From assembly GCA_900543105.1 (NCBI GenBank), contig UQQA01000028.1:1-21319 (forward strand): a DNA stretch of 21,319 bases, read 5' to 3'. The stretch comes from an uncultured Ruminococcus sp. GTDB taxonomy: Bacteria; Bacillota; Clostridia; Oscillospirales; Ruminococcaceae. The notes beneath the pieces are model-generated. The model saw only the letters and a list, made by a program, of their open reading frames with translations, searched no databases and was not told where the DNA came from. The translations under genes were made by a program, and so were the position numbers. Positions within the stretch are counted from its first letter, which is position 1. Every line of letters begins with the position of its first letter. Positions 1-7,796 of this stretch are shown one piece after another.

Positions 1-4
1 AGCT

Positions 5-16
5 TATAATTATAAT
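5..16 (+). promoter_or_regulatory. Candidate -10 box(es) for the MATE gene
   Basis: Two adjacent TATAAT hexamers lie at 5-10 and 11-16, upstream of an AGAGGG ribosome binding site at 31-36 and the ATG at 46. The matching -35 box would lie outside the window, so this is only a partial promoter call. Confidence 0.45.
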
Positions 17-45
17 AAAGGAAAAATGAAAGAGGGAACAAGTTT

Positions 46-1437
46 ATGAACAAAGACCTTACCGTCGGAAAATCATCAACTGTGCTGTGGAAATTCTGCC
101 TGCCGCTGTTCGGAAGCATAATTTTTCAGCAGCTTTACAACATCGCCGACAGCTTTGTTGCAGGTAAATTCGTCAGTGAAAACGCACTCGCCGCAGTCGG
201 CAACAGCTATGAGATAACGCTTATCTTCATCGCATTTGCATTCGGCTGCAATATCGGCTGCTCCGTTGTCGTTTCGGAGCTTTTCGGTGCAGGAAAACAC
301 GGCGAACTGAAAACCGCAGTCTATACAACGCTCATCGCAGGCGGCGTTCTGTGCGCATTGCTTATGGCGGTCGGCGCAATATTCTGCAATGACCTGCTTC
401 GCCTTATAAACACGCCTGAGGAAGTCCTTGCAGATTCGGCACTCTACCTTAAAATATACATTCTCGGACTGCCGTTCGTGTTCTATTACAACATCGCAAC
501 GGGCATCTTCTCCGCGCTTGGCGATTCAAAAACGCCGTTCATCTTCCTCGCTTGCTCGTCGGTCTCCAACATCGGCGTTGATATACTCTTCGTAACAGCG
601 TTCAAAATGGGCGTCGCAGGCGTTGCATGGGCAACGTTCCTCTGCCAGAGCATAAGCTGCATACTTGCATTGATAGTAGTATTCCGCAGACTTGCAGGAA
701 TAAAGGTCGTTGACGATGTGAAGCCGAAAGCTTTCTCGTGGGAGCTTTGCGGAAAGATCGCGATCATCGCCGTCCCAAGTATCTTACAGCAGAGCTTCAT
801 TTCAATCGGCAACATCATTATCCAGAGCATAATCAACAGCTTCGGTGCAGCCGTAATGGCAGGCTACTCCGCTTCGATAAAGCTAAATAACCTCGTCATA
901 ACCTCGTTTACAACGCTTGGCAACGGCATCTCAAACTTCACCGCTCAGAACCTCGGTGCAGGCAAGCTTGAAAGAGTTAAGGAGGGCTTCAATGCAGGCT
1001 TGAAGCTTGTATGGCTGCTCTGCATACCGCTTGTAGCAGCGTACCTTTTCGCAGGAAAATACCTCGTCTATATCTTCCTCGACAGCCCCGACGGACCTGC
1101 AATGTCAGTCGGCGTTGAGATACTCCGCATACTTTCACCTTTCTACTTCATCGTTTCGGCAAAGCTCACCGCAGACGGAATTTTAAGAGGCGCAGGCATG
1201 ATGAAGAAGTTTATGGCAGCGACTTTCACCGACCTTATCCTCCGTGTAGTTCTCGCAAAGGTTTTGTCGGGACTTTTCAGAACAGTCGGAATCTGGCTCG
1301 CTTGGCCTATCGGCTGGACAGTCTCGATGATAATGTCGATAGCCTTTTACAGAAGCGGTACTTGGAACAAGAAAAAGAACTCAGAAGCTTCGCAGGAAAA
1401 AGAAACATCGGAGCAGCTTGAATACGCTGCAAAATAA
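46..1437 (+). CDS. MATE family multidrug/Na+ efflux transporter
   Basis: This is a 463-residue integral membrane protein, the usual length for MATE transporters, which export cationic drugs or metabolites in exchange for Na+ or H+. The N-terminus carries the clostridial MATE signature: a DLTVG start, then PLFGSIIFQQLYNIADSFVA and an ALAAVG motif near residues 48-53. Two similar halves of about six hydrophobic segments each can be traced. The second half starts near residue 240, at the PSILQQSF segment. The C-terminal 25 residues are charged and Lys/Glu-rich, consistent with a cytoplasmic tail. The ATG at 46 is preceded by AGAGGG at 31-36. The gene is monocistronic, with a strong terminator directly after it. 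The substrate cannot be told from sequence. Confidence 0.93.
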   Translation: MNKDLTVGKSSTVLWKFCLPLFGSIIFQQLYNIADSFVAGKFVSENALAAVGNSYEITLIFIAFAFGCNIGCSVVVSELFGAGKHGELKTAVYTTLIAGGVLCALLMAVGAIFCNDLLRLINTPEEVLADSALYLKIYILGLPFVFYYNIATGIFSALGDSKTPFIFLACSSVSNIGVDILFVTAFKMGVAGVAWATFLCQSISCILALIVVFRRLAGIKVVDDVKPKAFSWELCGKIAIIAVPSILQQSFISIGNIIIQSIINSFGAAVMAGYSASIKLNNLVITSFTTLGNGISNFTAQNLGAGKLERVKEGFNAGLKLVWLLCIPLVAAYLFAGKYLVYIFLDSPDGPAMSVGVEILRILSPFYFIVSAKLTADGILRGAGMMKKFMAATFTDLILRVVLAKVLSGLFRTVGIWLAWPIGWTVSMIMSIAFYRSGTWNKKKNSEASQEKETSEQLEYAAK

Positions 1438-1443
1438 AAAATG

Positions 1444-1491
1444 ATAAAACGCTCCTTTGTCGGATTTTTGACAAGGGAGCGTTGTTTTTTC
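1444..1491 (+). terminator. Rho-independent terminator of the MATE gene
   Basis: A 14-base stem (AACGCTCCTTTGTC at 1448-1461 with GACAAGGGAGCGTT at 1470-1483) encloses an 8-base loop and contains one G-U pair. A run of T at 1485-1490 follows. It begins about 10 bases after the MATE stop codon. Confidence 0.92.
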
Positions 1492-1502
1492 TCGGTAAAA
1501 TA

Positions 1503-1531
1503 TTGAAATCGGGATAAATAAATGTTATAAT
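1503..1531 (+). promoter_or_regulatory. Sigma-70/SigA promoter for the transglutaminase-cob run
   Basis: TTGAAA at 1503-1508 and TATAAT at 1526-1531 are separated by exactly 17 bases. The start of transcription would fall near 1538, followed by a GGGGAGTG ribosome binding site at 1549-1556. It is the only clear promoter seen upstream of the cobalamin genes, so the operon may begin here. Confidence 0.8.
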
Positions 1532-1563
1532 TGAATCAAATCCATTTCGGGGAGTGATCTTAT

Positions 1564-2520
1564 ATGAAGCCTGACAACGGCAAACGCACAAAAAGCAATA
1601 TTGTAATATATTTGCTTTTTATCGTTGTTCTGATAGTATTGCTCGTGTTTTATTATATGGAAAAAAGCAGTCTGGAAGCAAAGATCAGCGAAACCGCTTC
1701 GCAGTGCAGCAAGCTTTCCGAGCAGCTTGACGATGCATCTCTGAAGCTTAAGCATAAGCAGAATGAGATAGATTATCTCTATGGAAAAACAGACCTCGCC
1801 GAACAGCTTGCTTCGTCTATGAAAACTTTAAAAATACAGCTTCCGACAAGCGTTCCCGATCTTAACGGCGGTGAAATAGCCAACGCCGAGCTTTTCGGGC
1901 ATAACAAGATATATATCGGCAAAATACAGCAGAATGACCCAAGCTATATTGTCGATTATATTTCGACCGACGGCGAAAAAAGTACATATTATATCATTAT
2001 GTCCGAAGTGAAGCTGCTTTCGGACGAGGTTTGCATCGGCAGCGAAACGCAGCTTGAAAAAGCGAACGCGATAGCCGATTGGGTGGTTCACAATATCTGT
2101 TATAACAGCGATGCAGCGTCAACGAGCGTCAATGCCGATGTGATAAGCCTTGAACAGGTCATCTCGACCAAGACAGCCACCTGCGCAGGCTATTCCAACC
2201 TTTTCGCCGCTCTCTGCCAAGCGCAGGGAATATGTACAGTAAATTTCCGCGGCGGTGCGGAAGAGGGACTTTGCGATTACCCCGACTGGAAAAATGTTCG
2301 CACGAATCACGAATGGAACGCGGTTTTCTGCGATGGCAACTGGCATTTTTTTGATACGACTTGGTGCTCGCAGAATACCTTTTTCAATGGAGAGTATTTC
2401 TATTCCGACAAGCTGAAAACGGAATATCTCGATATGGACTTTTATGAAATGACAAAGGACAGACGTATCGACCGTGCGGATCTGCGTGATTTTTATACAG
2501 CACTTTTCAGCATATCGTGA
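1564..2520 (+). CDS. Membrane-anchored transglutaminase-like (papain-fold) protein
   Basis: A 318-residue protein. Residues 1-11 are basic, 12-31 form one hydrophobic segment (signal anchor), and 33-90 are heptad-like and Gln/Lys/Leu-rich, probably a coiled coil. The C-terminal half is a transglutaminase-like domain (PF01841 type). Cys207 lies in TATCAGYSNLFAALC, His249 in TNHEWNAV and Asp264 in WHFFDTTW, which together make the Cys-His-Asp triad. The family includes cysteine proteases, peptidases and cross-linking enzymes. The anchor and coiled coil suggest action outside the membrane, on wall or surface proteins. The substrate is unknown. The cobT ATG follows 18 bases after the stop, so the two may be co-transcribed, but no functional link to cobalamin is evident. 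Confidence 0.88.
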   Translation: MKPDNGKRTKSNIVIYLLFIVVLIVLLVFYYMEKSSLEAKISETASQCSKLSEQLDDASLKLKHKQNEIDYLYGKTDLAEQLASSMKTLKIQLPTSVPDLNGGEIANAELFGHNKIYIGKIQQNDPSYIVDYISTDGEKSTYYIIMSEVKLLSDEVCIGSETQLEKANAIADWVVHNICYNSDAASTSVNADVISLEQVISTKTATCAGYSNLFAALCQAQGICTVNFRGGAEEGLCDYPDWKNVRTNHEWNAVFCDGNWHFFDTTWCSQNTFFNGEYFYSDKLKTEYLDMDFYEMTKDRRIDRADLRDFYTALFSIS

Positions 2521-2538
2521 AAGGCTTTGGAGAGAAAA

Positions 2539-3579
2539 ATGAACAGGATAAAAAATATAACTCCTGCGGATAAAGCTTCCGCAAAGGCAGCAAGAGAGCA
2601 TTGGAACAGCGTAGCAAAACCGCTCGGCAGCTTGGGTCTGCTTGAAGAAGCCGTTGAAAAGATCGCTGCCGTCCAAGGCACTCCGAACGTAAAAATAAAC
2701 AGCCGTCAGGCAGTCGTGATGTGCGCCGATAACGGTGTCGTAAAAGAGGGCGTTTCCCAGTCGGACAGCTCCGTGACCGCACTCTGCGCAAAGGAGATAG
2801 CCGAGGACAGGTCGAATATAAACGTCCTCGCAAAGCTTTATAATGCAAGCGTTACCGCCGTTGATATAGGCATTGACCGCAATGTTGAAAGCGAAAAGCT
2901 TCTGAAACGGAAAATTTCCTACGGCACAAAAAACATTGCCGAGGGTGCAGCAATGACGACCGAACAAGCCGAAAAAGCGATTGCCGTCGGAATGGATATC
3001 GTCCGTGACAGCCAAGCGGATATCATTGTCACGGGCGAAATGGGGATAGGGAACACCACCGCTTCCGCAGCACTCGCATCTGTTCTGCTCAATATTTCGC
3101 CGAAAGAGATCACGGGCAGAGGTGCAGGACTGGACAGCGCAGGTCTTGAACGTAAAATTTCCGCTGTTGAACGTGCAATTGCCGTGAATAAACCCGACAA
3201 GACCAAGCCTGTTGAGCTGCTTGCAAAGCTCGGAGGCTATGATATCGCAGGAATGACGGGAATTTTTCTCGGGGGAGCGGCCTATCACGTTCCTATCGTC
3301 ATTGACGGCGTGATATCGGCTGTCGCAGCACTTCTCGCCTGTGAAATTTGTCCGTTTGCGAAGGATTATATGCTCGCAAGCCACGTTTCCGGCGAAAGAT
3401 CGGGCAAAATGCTGCTTGAAAAGCTCGGTTTGAAGCCGCTTATAACGGCTGAAATGCGCCTTGGCGAGGGGACGGGCGGAATTATGCTCCTGCCGCTTCT
3501 TGACGGCGCGCTCAGCGTTTATAACAGCGCTCACCGCTTTGACGAAATGGGAATGGAAAGGTATGTGGAACTGAAATGA
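2539..3579 (+). CDS. cobT: Nicotinate-nucleotide--dimethylbenzimidazole phosphoribosyltransferase
   Basis: CobT transfers phosphoribose from nicotinate mononucleotide to the lower-ligand base, giving alpha-ribazole phosphate for the cobalamin nucleotide loop. Family motifs are all present: KPLGSLGLLE near the N-terminus, CADNGVVKEGVSQS, GEMGIGNTTASAA, GGYDIAGMTG, and LGEGTGGIMLLPLLDGAL, which holds the catalytic Glu. I chose the ATG at 2539 (346 residues) over an in-frame TTG at 2527. The GGAGAG at 2529-2534 is correctly spaced for 2539, and the TTG would overlap that RBS. The stop overlaps the cobU start as ATGA. Length is normal and no defect is visible. The lower-ligand base used cannot be told from sequence. 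Confidence 0.95.
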   Translation: MNRIKNITPADKASAKAAREHWNSVAKPLGSLGLLEEAVEKIAAVQGTPNVKINSRQAVVMCADNGVVKEGVSQSDSSVTALCAKEIAEDRSNINVLAKLYNASVTAVDIGIDRNVESEKLLKRKISYGTKNIAEGAAMTTEQAEKAIAVGMDIVRDSQADIIVTGEMGIGNTTASAALASVLLNISPKEITGRGAGLDSAGLERKISAVERAIAVNKPDKTKPVELLAKLGGYDIAGMTGIFLGGAAYHVPIVIDGVISAVAALLACEICPFAKDYMLASHVSGERSGKMLLEKLGLKPLITAEMRLGEGTGGIMLLPLLDGALSVYNSAHRFDEMGMERYVELK

Positions 3580-4077
3580 CAGTCCTTGTAACGGGCGGCT
3601 CAAAATGCGGAAAATCTCACTTCGCGGAATCACTTTTCAATGATTTTTCGGGCGAAAAGATATACATCGCAACGATGCAGCCCTACGGCGATGAAGCCTT
3701 TGCCGCTATAGAACGCCACCGAAAAATGCGCTCGGGAAAAGGCTTTGAAACGATAGAAAAATATACGGATATCGGCAGCGTGAATGTCACCGAAAGCTGC
3801 GGAGTTCTGCTCGAATGTATGGGAAATCTCTGCGCTAACGAAATGTTCTGCGGCGAAGAAATGAACTATCCTGCCGATAAAGCAGCTCAAAAACCAAACA
3901 AAGCTGCTCGTCATCGTCACGAACGAGGTCGGCAGCGACGGCATTTCCTATGCCGAGGGAACAGCCGAATATATAAGGGCAATGGGCGAGATAAACCGCC
4001 GTACCGCGGAGCTTTCCGACCTTGTTGTCGAGTGTGTGTACGGCGTTCCCGTGCCGTTGAAAGGAACGATAAAATGA
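3576..4077 (+). pseudogene. cobU: Adenosylcobinamide kinase/guanylyltransferase, frameshifted
   Basis: CobU phosphorylates adenosylcobinamide and then transfers GMP to give AdoCbi-GDP. The first ~102 codons read well: P-loop GGSKCGKSHFAE at residues 7-18 and the guanylylated His in IERHRKMR (His48). Around 3871-3900 the frame shifts by +1. The rest of the protein (KLLVIVTNEVGSDG to VPVPLKGTIK) is in the next frame and ends at TGA 4075-4077, overlapping the cobS ATG. The two pieces sum to about 168 residues, somewhat shorter than typical CobU. This fits a small deletion of 3n+2 bases in the linker between PADK and IKQLKNQ, possibly at a GATAAAG microhomology. The upstream frame has no stop and runs straight into cobS. 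A sequencing or assembly indel cannot be excluded. Confidence 0.85.
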
Positions 4078-4847
4078 CAGTTTTAAAATCGCTTGCAAGC
4101 GCATTTTTGATGTATTCGCGCATACCGATGCCGCAGGTCGAATGGAAAGAGGAGAACCGCCGCTATGCGCTCTGCTTCTTTCCGCTCATCGGTGCAGTTT
4201 CGGGCGCAGTTTTTCTGCTTTGGAGATATGTCTGCGGTCTGCTCGGCGTTGGCTCGTTCCTCTGCGGAGCTGTTTCTGTGTTTATCCCACTGCTCGTCAC
4301 GGGTGGAATTCACCTTGACGGCTTCTGCGATGTGACGGACGCTAAAGCCTCCTGTGCCGATAGGGAAACAAAGTTAAAAATTATGAGCGACCCACACATC
4401 GGCTCGTTCGCCGTGATGAAGGTCAGCGTGTATCTAATACTGCAAACAGCATTGCTGTCCGAGATGAAAAGCACCGCCGCGGCTGTCGTTATCGCGGTTG
4501 GTTTCGTGCTTTCAAGAGCGTTGAGCGGAATAGCCGCCGTTACGTTCAAAGGCGCAAAAAAGGACGGTGCGCTCCAAAGCTTCGCCAAGCCTGCGCATAA
4601 AAATGTTACCGTTGCAGTGCTTGTTGCCGTTACGGTTTTATCGGTCGGGGCAATGCTCGGCGCAAGCCTCATTGTCGGCGGCTGTGCGATACTCGGCGCA
4701 GTCCTGACATTCGTTTACTATAGAGTATCATCGTACAAAAACTTCGGAGGGATAACGGGCGACCTCGCAGGCTGGTTCTTACAGATATGCGAAATGGCTG
4801 TGCTTGTTTTTGCCGTTGTCGGAGAAAAGCTGGAGGTGGTGTTATGA
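4074..4847 (+). CDS. cobS: Adenosylcobinamide-GDP ribazoletransferase (cobalamin synthase)
   Basis: CobS joins AdoCbi-GDP with alpha-ribazole (phosphate) at the membrane to complete the nucleotide loop. The protein is 257 residues, normal for the family, with about six hydrophobic segments. Key motifs are FLMYSRIPMP near the start, GGIHLDGFCDVTDA around residues 76-89, and KIMSDPHIGSF. The start was set at ATG 4074, which overlaps the cobU stop as ATGA and follows an AAAGGAA ribosome binding site. The same frame is open back to 3576 only because of the cobU frameshift, so a 423-codon CobU'-CobS open frame exists but is not a genuine fusion gene. The cobS stop overlaps the next start (ATGA at 4844-4847). 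Confidence 0.93.
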   Translation: MTVLKSLASAFLMYSRIPMPQVEWKEENRRYALCFFPLIGAVSGAVFLLWRYVCGLLGVGSFLCGAVSVFIPLLVTGGIHLDGFCDVTDAKASCADRETKLKIMSDPHIGSFAVMKVSVYLILQTALLSEMKSTAAAVVIAVGFVLSRALSGIAAVTFKGAKKDGALQSFAKPAHKNVTVAVLVAVTVLSVGAMLGASLIVGGCAILGAVLTFVYYRVSSYKNFGGITGDLAGWFLQICEMAVLVFAVVGEKLEVVL

Positions 4848-5239
4848 TAATGATAACGGGAGGAGCGTTCAGCGGAAAAAAAGACTATGCGAAAAAGCGT
4901 TTCGGCTTCTCGGACGAAGAGATATTGAACGGTGAGAATTGTTCTCCTGAAGCTGTTTTCTCTGCGAAATGCATTGCCGATTATCAGCTTATCGTAAAGC
5001 GTCTGCTTGAAGAAAATGCCGATGTTCAGACCTTTACCGAGCGGCTATGCAAAGAAGACCCGAACGCTGTTGTTATAATAAATGAGATAGGCGCAGGAAT
5101 AGTCCCTCTCGAAAAAAACGACCGAATTTGGCGTGAAGAAACGGGACGTTCGGGCTGTCTTATCGCACGAAATTCAAGCGAAGTGATTCGACTTGCCTGC
5201 GGTATCCCGACCACAATAAAAGGGGAGAGCAAAGCGTGA
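4844..5239 (+). CDS. Short CobU-like P-loop protein (second cobU paralogue)
   Basis: A 131-residue protein starting at ATG 4844 after a GGAGGTGG ribosome binding site. The N-terminus MIMITGGAFSGKKDYAKK is a CobU-type P-loop with GKK in place of GKS. The second half (NEIGAGIVP at 80-88, then RIWREETGRSG and ACGIPTTIKG) matches the C-terminal part of CobU. The central segment carrying the guanylylated His (the RHR motif of full CobU) is absent, so at most kinase activity would be expected. Its place between cobS and cobC argues for a role in cobinamide processing. It might substitute in part for the broken cobU upstream. That assignment is inference, and I have not given it a gene symbol. Confidence 0.8.
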   Translation: MIMITGGAFSGKKDYAKKRFGFSDEEILNGENCSPEAVFSAKCIADYQLIVKRLLEENADVQTFTERLCKEDPNAVVIINEIGAGIVPLEKNDRIWREETGRSGCLIARNSSEVIRLACGIPTTIKGESKA

Positions 5240-5796
5240 AGATCATTTTTATCCGCCACGGCAAGACCACAGGAAACCTTGAAAAAAGGTACATCGGCAG
5301 GACGGACGAGCTGCTTTGCGAAGAGGGCATCAGCGAGCTTGAAAGCATAAAATATCCCGATTGTGACGAAGTTCTCGCAAGCCCGATGAAACGCTGTCTG
5401 CAAACCTCCAAGCTTATCTATCCCGATAAAAAAATCACCGTCTGCAATGATTTCAGTGAGTGTGATTTCGGTGACTTTGAGGGTAAAAATTACCGTGAAC
5501 TGACGGACAGCGCCGACTATCAGAAATGGATAGACAGCGGCGGAACAGCGCCTTTTCCGAATGGCGAAACGCCTTCCGACTTCAAGAAAAGGTGCATTGC
5601 GGAATTTGAAAAAGCTGTCGCAGAATTGGACGAAAACACCGTCCTTGCCCTCGTTGTACACGGCGGAACGATAATGTCCGTTCTCGAAAAATACGCTTAT
5701 CCCAAGGGCGGCTACTACGATTTTCAAGTGCCGAACGCTCACGGCTTTGTGACCGAGTTTGACGGCGAAAAAATAATTATTACGGAAAGAATTTAA
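5236..5796 (+). CDS. cobC: Histidine phosphatase, probable alpha-ribazole-5'-phosphate phosphatase
   Basis: A 186-residue phosphoglycerate-mutase-superfamily enzyme. The RHG motif (FIRHGKTTGN, His8) forms the phosphohistidine. Arg53 lies in SPMKRCLQT, the acid Glu75 in FSECDFGDFEG, and the second His142 in VVHGGTIM. In cobalamin synthesis this family removes the 5'-phosphate from alpha-ribazole phosphate or from cobalamin phosphate. That role is inferred from the operon, because the superfamily is functionally broad. The start is GTG 5236, which overlaps the preceding stop (GTGA) and is served by GGGGAGAG at 5222-5229. cbiB begins 6 bases after the stop. Confidence 0.88.
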   Translation: MKIIFIRHGKTTGNLEKRYIGRTDELLCEEGISELESIKYPDCDEVLASPMKRCLQTSKLIYPDKKITVCNDFSECDFGDFEGKNYRELTDSADYQKWIDSGGTAPFPNGETPSDFKKRCIAEFEKAVAELDENTVLALVVHGGTIMSVLEKYAYPKGGYYDFQVPNAHGFVTEFDGEKIIITERI

Positions 5797-5802
5797 CGAA
5801 AA

Positions 5803-6768
5803 ATGAAAGGCTTTATCTACGCTCTGCCGATGCTTGTCGGCTTTGTCATCGACTTTTTTATCGGCGACCCATATAATTTTCCGCACCCGATAAGAGCTAT
5901 CGGAACGCTTATCGCAAAGCTGGAAAAGTTCGTACGCAGCAGGTTCAAAAATCTGCGCAGGGGCGGTACTTTTCTTGCGCTGACTGTGCTTATCGTGTCA
6001 ACCCTGATACCGCTTGCGGTGCTTTTTGTGTGCTATAAAATAAACATTTTCTTCGGCTTGGCTGTGGAAAGCGTTATGTGCTGGCAGCTCGTTGCGGCTC
6101 GGTGCTTGCAGAAAGAAAGCATGAAGGTCTGTCACGCTGTCGAGGAAAAGAATATTGAAAAAGCCCGTCAAGCCGTGTCGATGATAGTCGGAAGAGATAC
6201 CGATGTTCTGGACGAAACGGGCATCGTCAAAGCGGCTGTTGAAACGGTCGCAGAGAACACTTCGGACGGTGTGACCGCACCGATAATGTACATCGCGCTC
6301 GGCGGCGCACCGCTCGGATTCTTCTACAAAGCCGCAAACACAATGGATTCGATGATAGGCTATACGAATGAAAAATACATCGACATCGGACGTTTTGCCG
6401 CAAAGCTTGACGACGTGCTGAACTTTATCCCGTCAAGGCTGACTGCACTCGTGATGATACTTTCGGCGTATATGCTCGGAGCAGACGGGAAAAATGCCGC
6501 CCGTATATGGAAGCGTGACCGCAGGAAACACGCCAGCCCGAACTCCGCACAAACGGAATCGGTCTGCGCAGGTGCGCTAGATATCCGACTTGCAGGGGAC
6601 GCATATTACTTCGGCGAGCTTCATAAAAAAGAGTTCATCGGTGATGATATCCGTACCCCCGAAAGCGAAGATATCCGCCGTGCGAACAGGCTTATGTACT
6701 GCACATCGGTCATAGTGCTTATCGTCGGTGCGGCGCTGAGAGCGGCAGTTTTCGGAGGTCTGCTATGA
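5803..6768 (+). CDS. cbiB: Adenosylcobinamide-phosphate synthase CbiB
   Basis: CbiB attaches (R)-1-aminopropan-2-ol phosphate to adenosylcobyric acid at the membrane, giving adenosylcobinamide phosphate. The 321-residue length and motifs fit the family: DFFIGDPYNFPHPIRAIG near the N-terminus, VGRDTDVLDE, AENTSDGVTAPIMYIALGG followed by AANTMDSMIGY, and AGALDIRLAGDAYYFGE near the end. Hydrophobic segments are at both ends and in the middle. The start is ATG 5803. The stop overlaps the cobD ATG (ATGA). Its direct neighbour cobD makes the aminopropanol phosphate it uses. Confidence 0.94.
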   Translation: MKGFIYALPMLVGFVIDFFIGDPYNFPHPIRAIGTLIAKLEKFVRSRFKNLRRGGTFLALTVLIVSTLIPLAVLFVCYKINIFFGLAVESVMCWQLVAARCLQKESMKVCHAVEEKNIEKARQAVSMIVGRDTDVLDETGIVKAAVETVAENTSDGVTAPIMYIALGGAPLGFFYKAANTMDSMIGYTNEKYIDIGRFAAKLDDVLNFIPSRLTALVMILSAYMLGADGKNAARIWKRDRRKHASPNSAQTESVCAGALDIRLAGDAYYFGELHKKEFIGDDIRTPESEDIRRANRLMYCTSVIVLIVGAALRAAVFGGLL

Positions 6769-7796
6769 TGAAAAATGAACACGGCGGCGACATTTTTGAA
6801 CGTGAGATAGTGTATGATTTCTCGGCAAACCTCAATCCGCTCGGTATGCCCGAAAGCATGAAAAATGCACTTCAAAAAAGCATATCCGAATGGGAAAAAT
6901 ACCCCGACCCATTCTGCCGAAGCCTTGTAAAAAAGCTTTCCGAACGCGAGAATTTTCCGCCCGAAAATATCGTTTGCGGAAACGGTGCGGCTGACCTTAT
7001 TTTCCGAATCGTGCAGACGGTAAAACCCCAAAAAGCCGTTGTATGCGCACCGTCCTTCAGCGAATATTCAAAGGCACTCATTCAGAATGAATGTGAAATT
7101 TTGCACTATTTTCTTTCGGAGAAAAGCGGCTTCGCACTCGATGAAAAAATTCTTGAAATGCTTGACGAAAGCGTTCAAATGCTCATTTTATGCACCCCGA
7201 ACAACCCAACGGGACGAACTATAGACAGTGAGCTTCTGCGTAGGATCTGCGAAAAATGCGAAGCGAATGATATCGTTTTTCTCTGCGATGAATGTTTCAT
7301 CGATTTTACGGAAAATGCCGCTCACGCAGAGCAGTTTATGAACCCGAACGTTGTCGTTCTCAAAGCGTTCACGAAAATTTATGCAATGGCAGGACTGCGG
7401 CTCGGCTACGCTCTTTTCGGTGATGCAGAGCTTGCCGAAAAAGTCCGCAGAAACGGGCAGTTCTGGAGCGTTTCAGCACCTGCGCAGACGGCAGGAGAGG
7501 CGGCTCTTGACGAAAAAAATTATCTTGAAAAAACACTTGAACTTGAAAAAAAAGAGCGAGAATTTCTGACGGAAAATCTCCGAAATTTCGGTTTCAAAGT
7601 CTATCCGTCCGAAGCAAATTTCATTCTTTTTTATACGAAGCTTGCGCTTGACGAAATGCTTTTAAGTGAGAAAATTCTTATAAGAAATTGTGCGAATTTT
7701 GACGGCTTGGAGCAAGGCTATTTCCGCATAGCAGTGCGTCCGCACGAAGAAAATTCCGCACTTGTGAGTGCGATAGAGAGGTGCTTGAATGGCTAA
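6765..7796 (+). CDS. cobD: Threonine-phosphate decarboxylase (PLP-dependent, HisC-like)
   Basis: CobD decarboxylates L-threonine O-3-phosphate to (R)-1-aminopropan-2-ol phosphate, the substrate of CbiB. The 343-residue fold-type I PLP protein begins with DFSANLNPLGMP, typical of CobD. It has the substrate/cofactor loop CTPNNPTGR (about 143-151), Asp175 in FLCDECFIDF, the Schiff-base Lys204 in KAFTKIYAMAGLRLGY, and a C-terminal FRIAVRP for the carboxylate-binding Arg. Histidinol-phosphate aminotransferase is the close alternative, but the operon and the N-terminal motif favour CobD. GGAGGT at 6754-6759 serves the ATG at 6765. The 3' end overlaps cobQ by 8 bases. Confidence 0.92.
   Translation: MMKNEHGGDIFEREIVYDFSANLNPLGMPESMKNALQKSISEWEKYPDPFCRSLVKKLSERENFPPENIVCGNGAADLIFRIVQTVKPQKAVVCAPSFSEYSKALIQNECEILHYFLSEKSGFALDEKILEMLDESVQMLILCTPNNPTGRTIDSELLRRICEKCEANDIVFLCDECFIDFTENAAHAEQFMNPNVVVLKAFTKIYAMAGLRLGYALFGDAELAEKVRRNGQFWSVSAPAQTAGEAALDEKNYLEKTLELEKKEREFLTENLRNFGFKVYPSEANFILFYTKLALDEMLLSEKILIRNCANFDGLEQGYFRIAVRPHEENSALVSAIERCLNG

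Noticed and set aside
1491..1563. Cobalamin riboswitch before the cob run
   Set aside because: The gap is only 73 bases, most of it promoter, and no B12-box-like GCCACTG-type motif was seen.
2119..3633. Long open frame of 504 codons on the minus strand opposite the transglutaminase-like gene and cobT
   Set aside because: It is antisense to well supported genes, has no recognisable domain or RBS, and its composition (Cys- and His-rich) is that of a codon-bias shadow.
3871..3900. Programmed ribosomal frameshift in cobU
   Set aside because: There is an A-rich stretch (CAAAAAC), but no convincing +1 slippery codon with a stop, and no Shine-Dalgarno or hairpin stimulator. The product also appears short, so a deletion or sequencing error is simpler.
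3576..4847. A natural CobU-CobS fusion protein of 423 residues
   Set aside because: The stretch between codons 103 and 166 is Arg-rich nonsense, while the adjacent frame there encodes the missing CobU C-terminal half. cobS has its own overlapping ATG and RBS.
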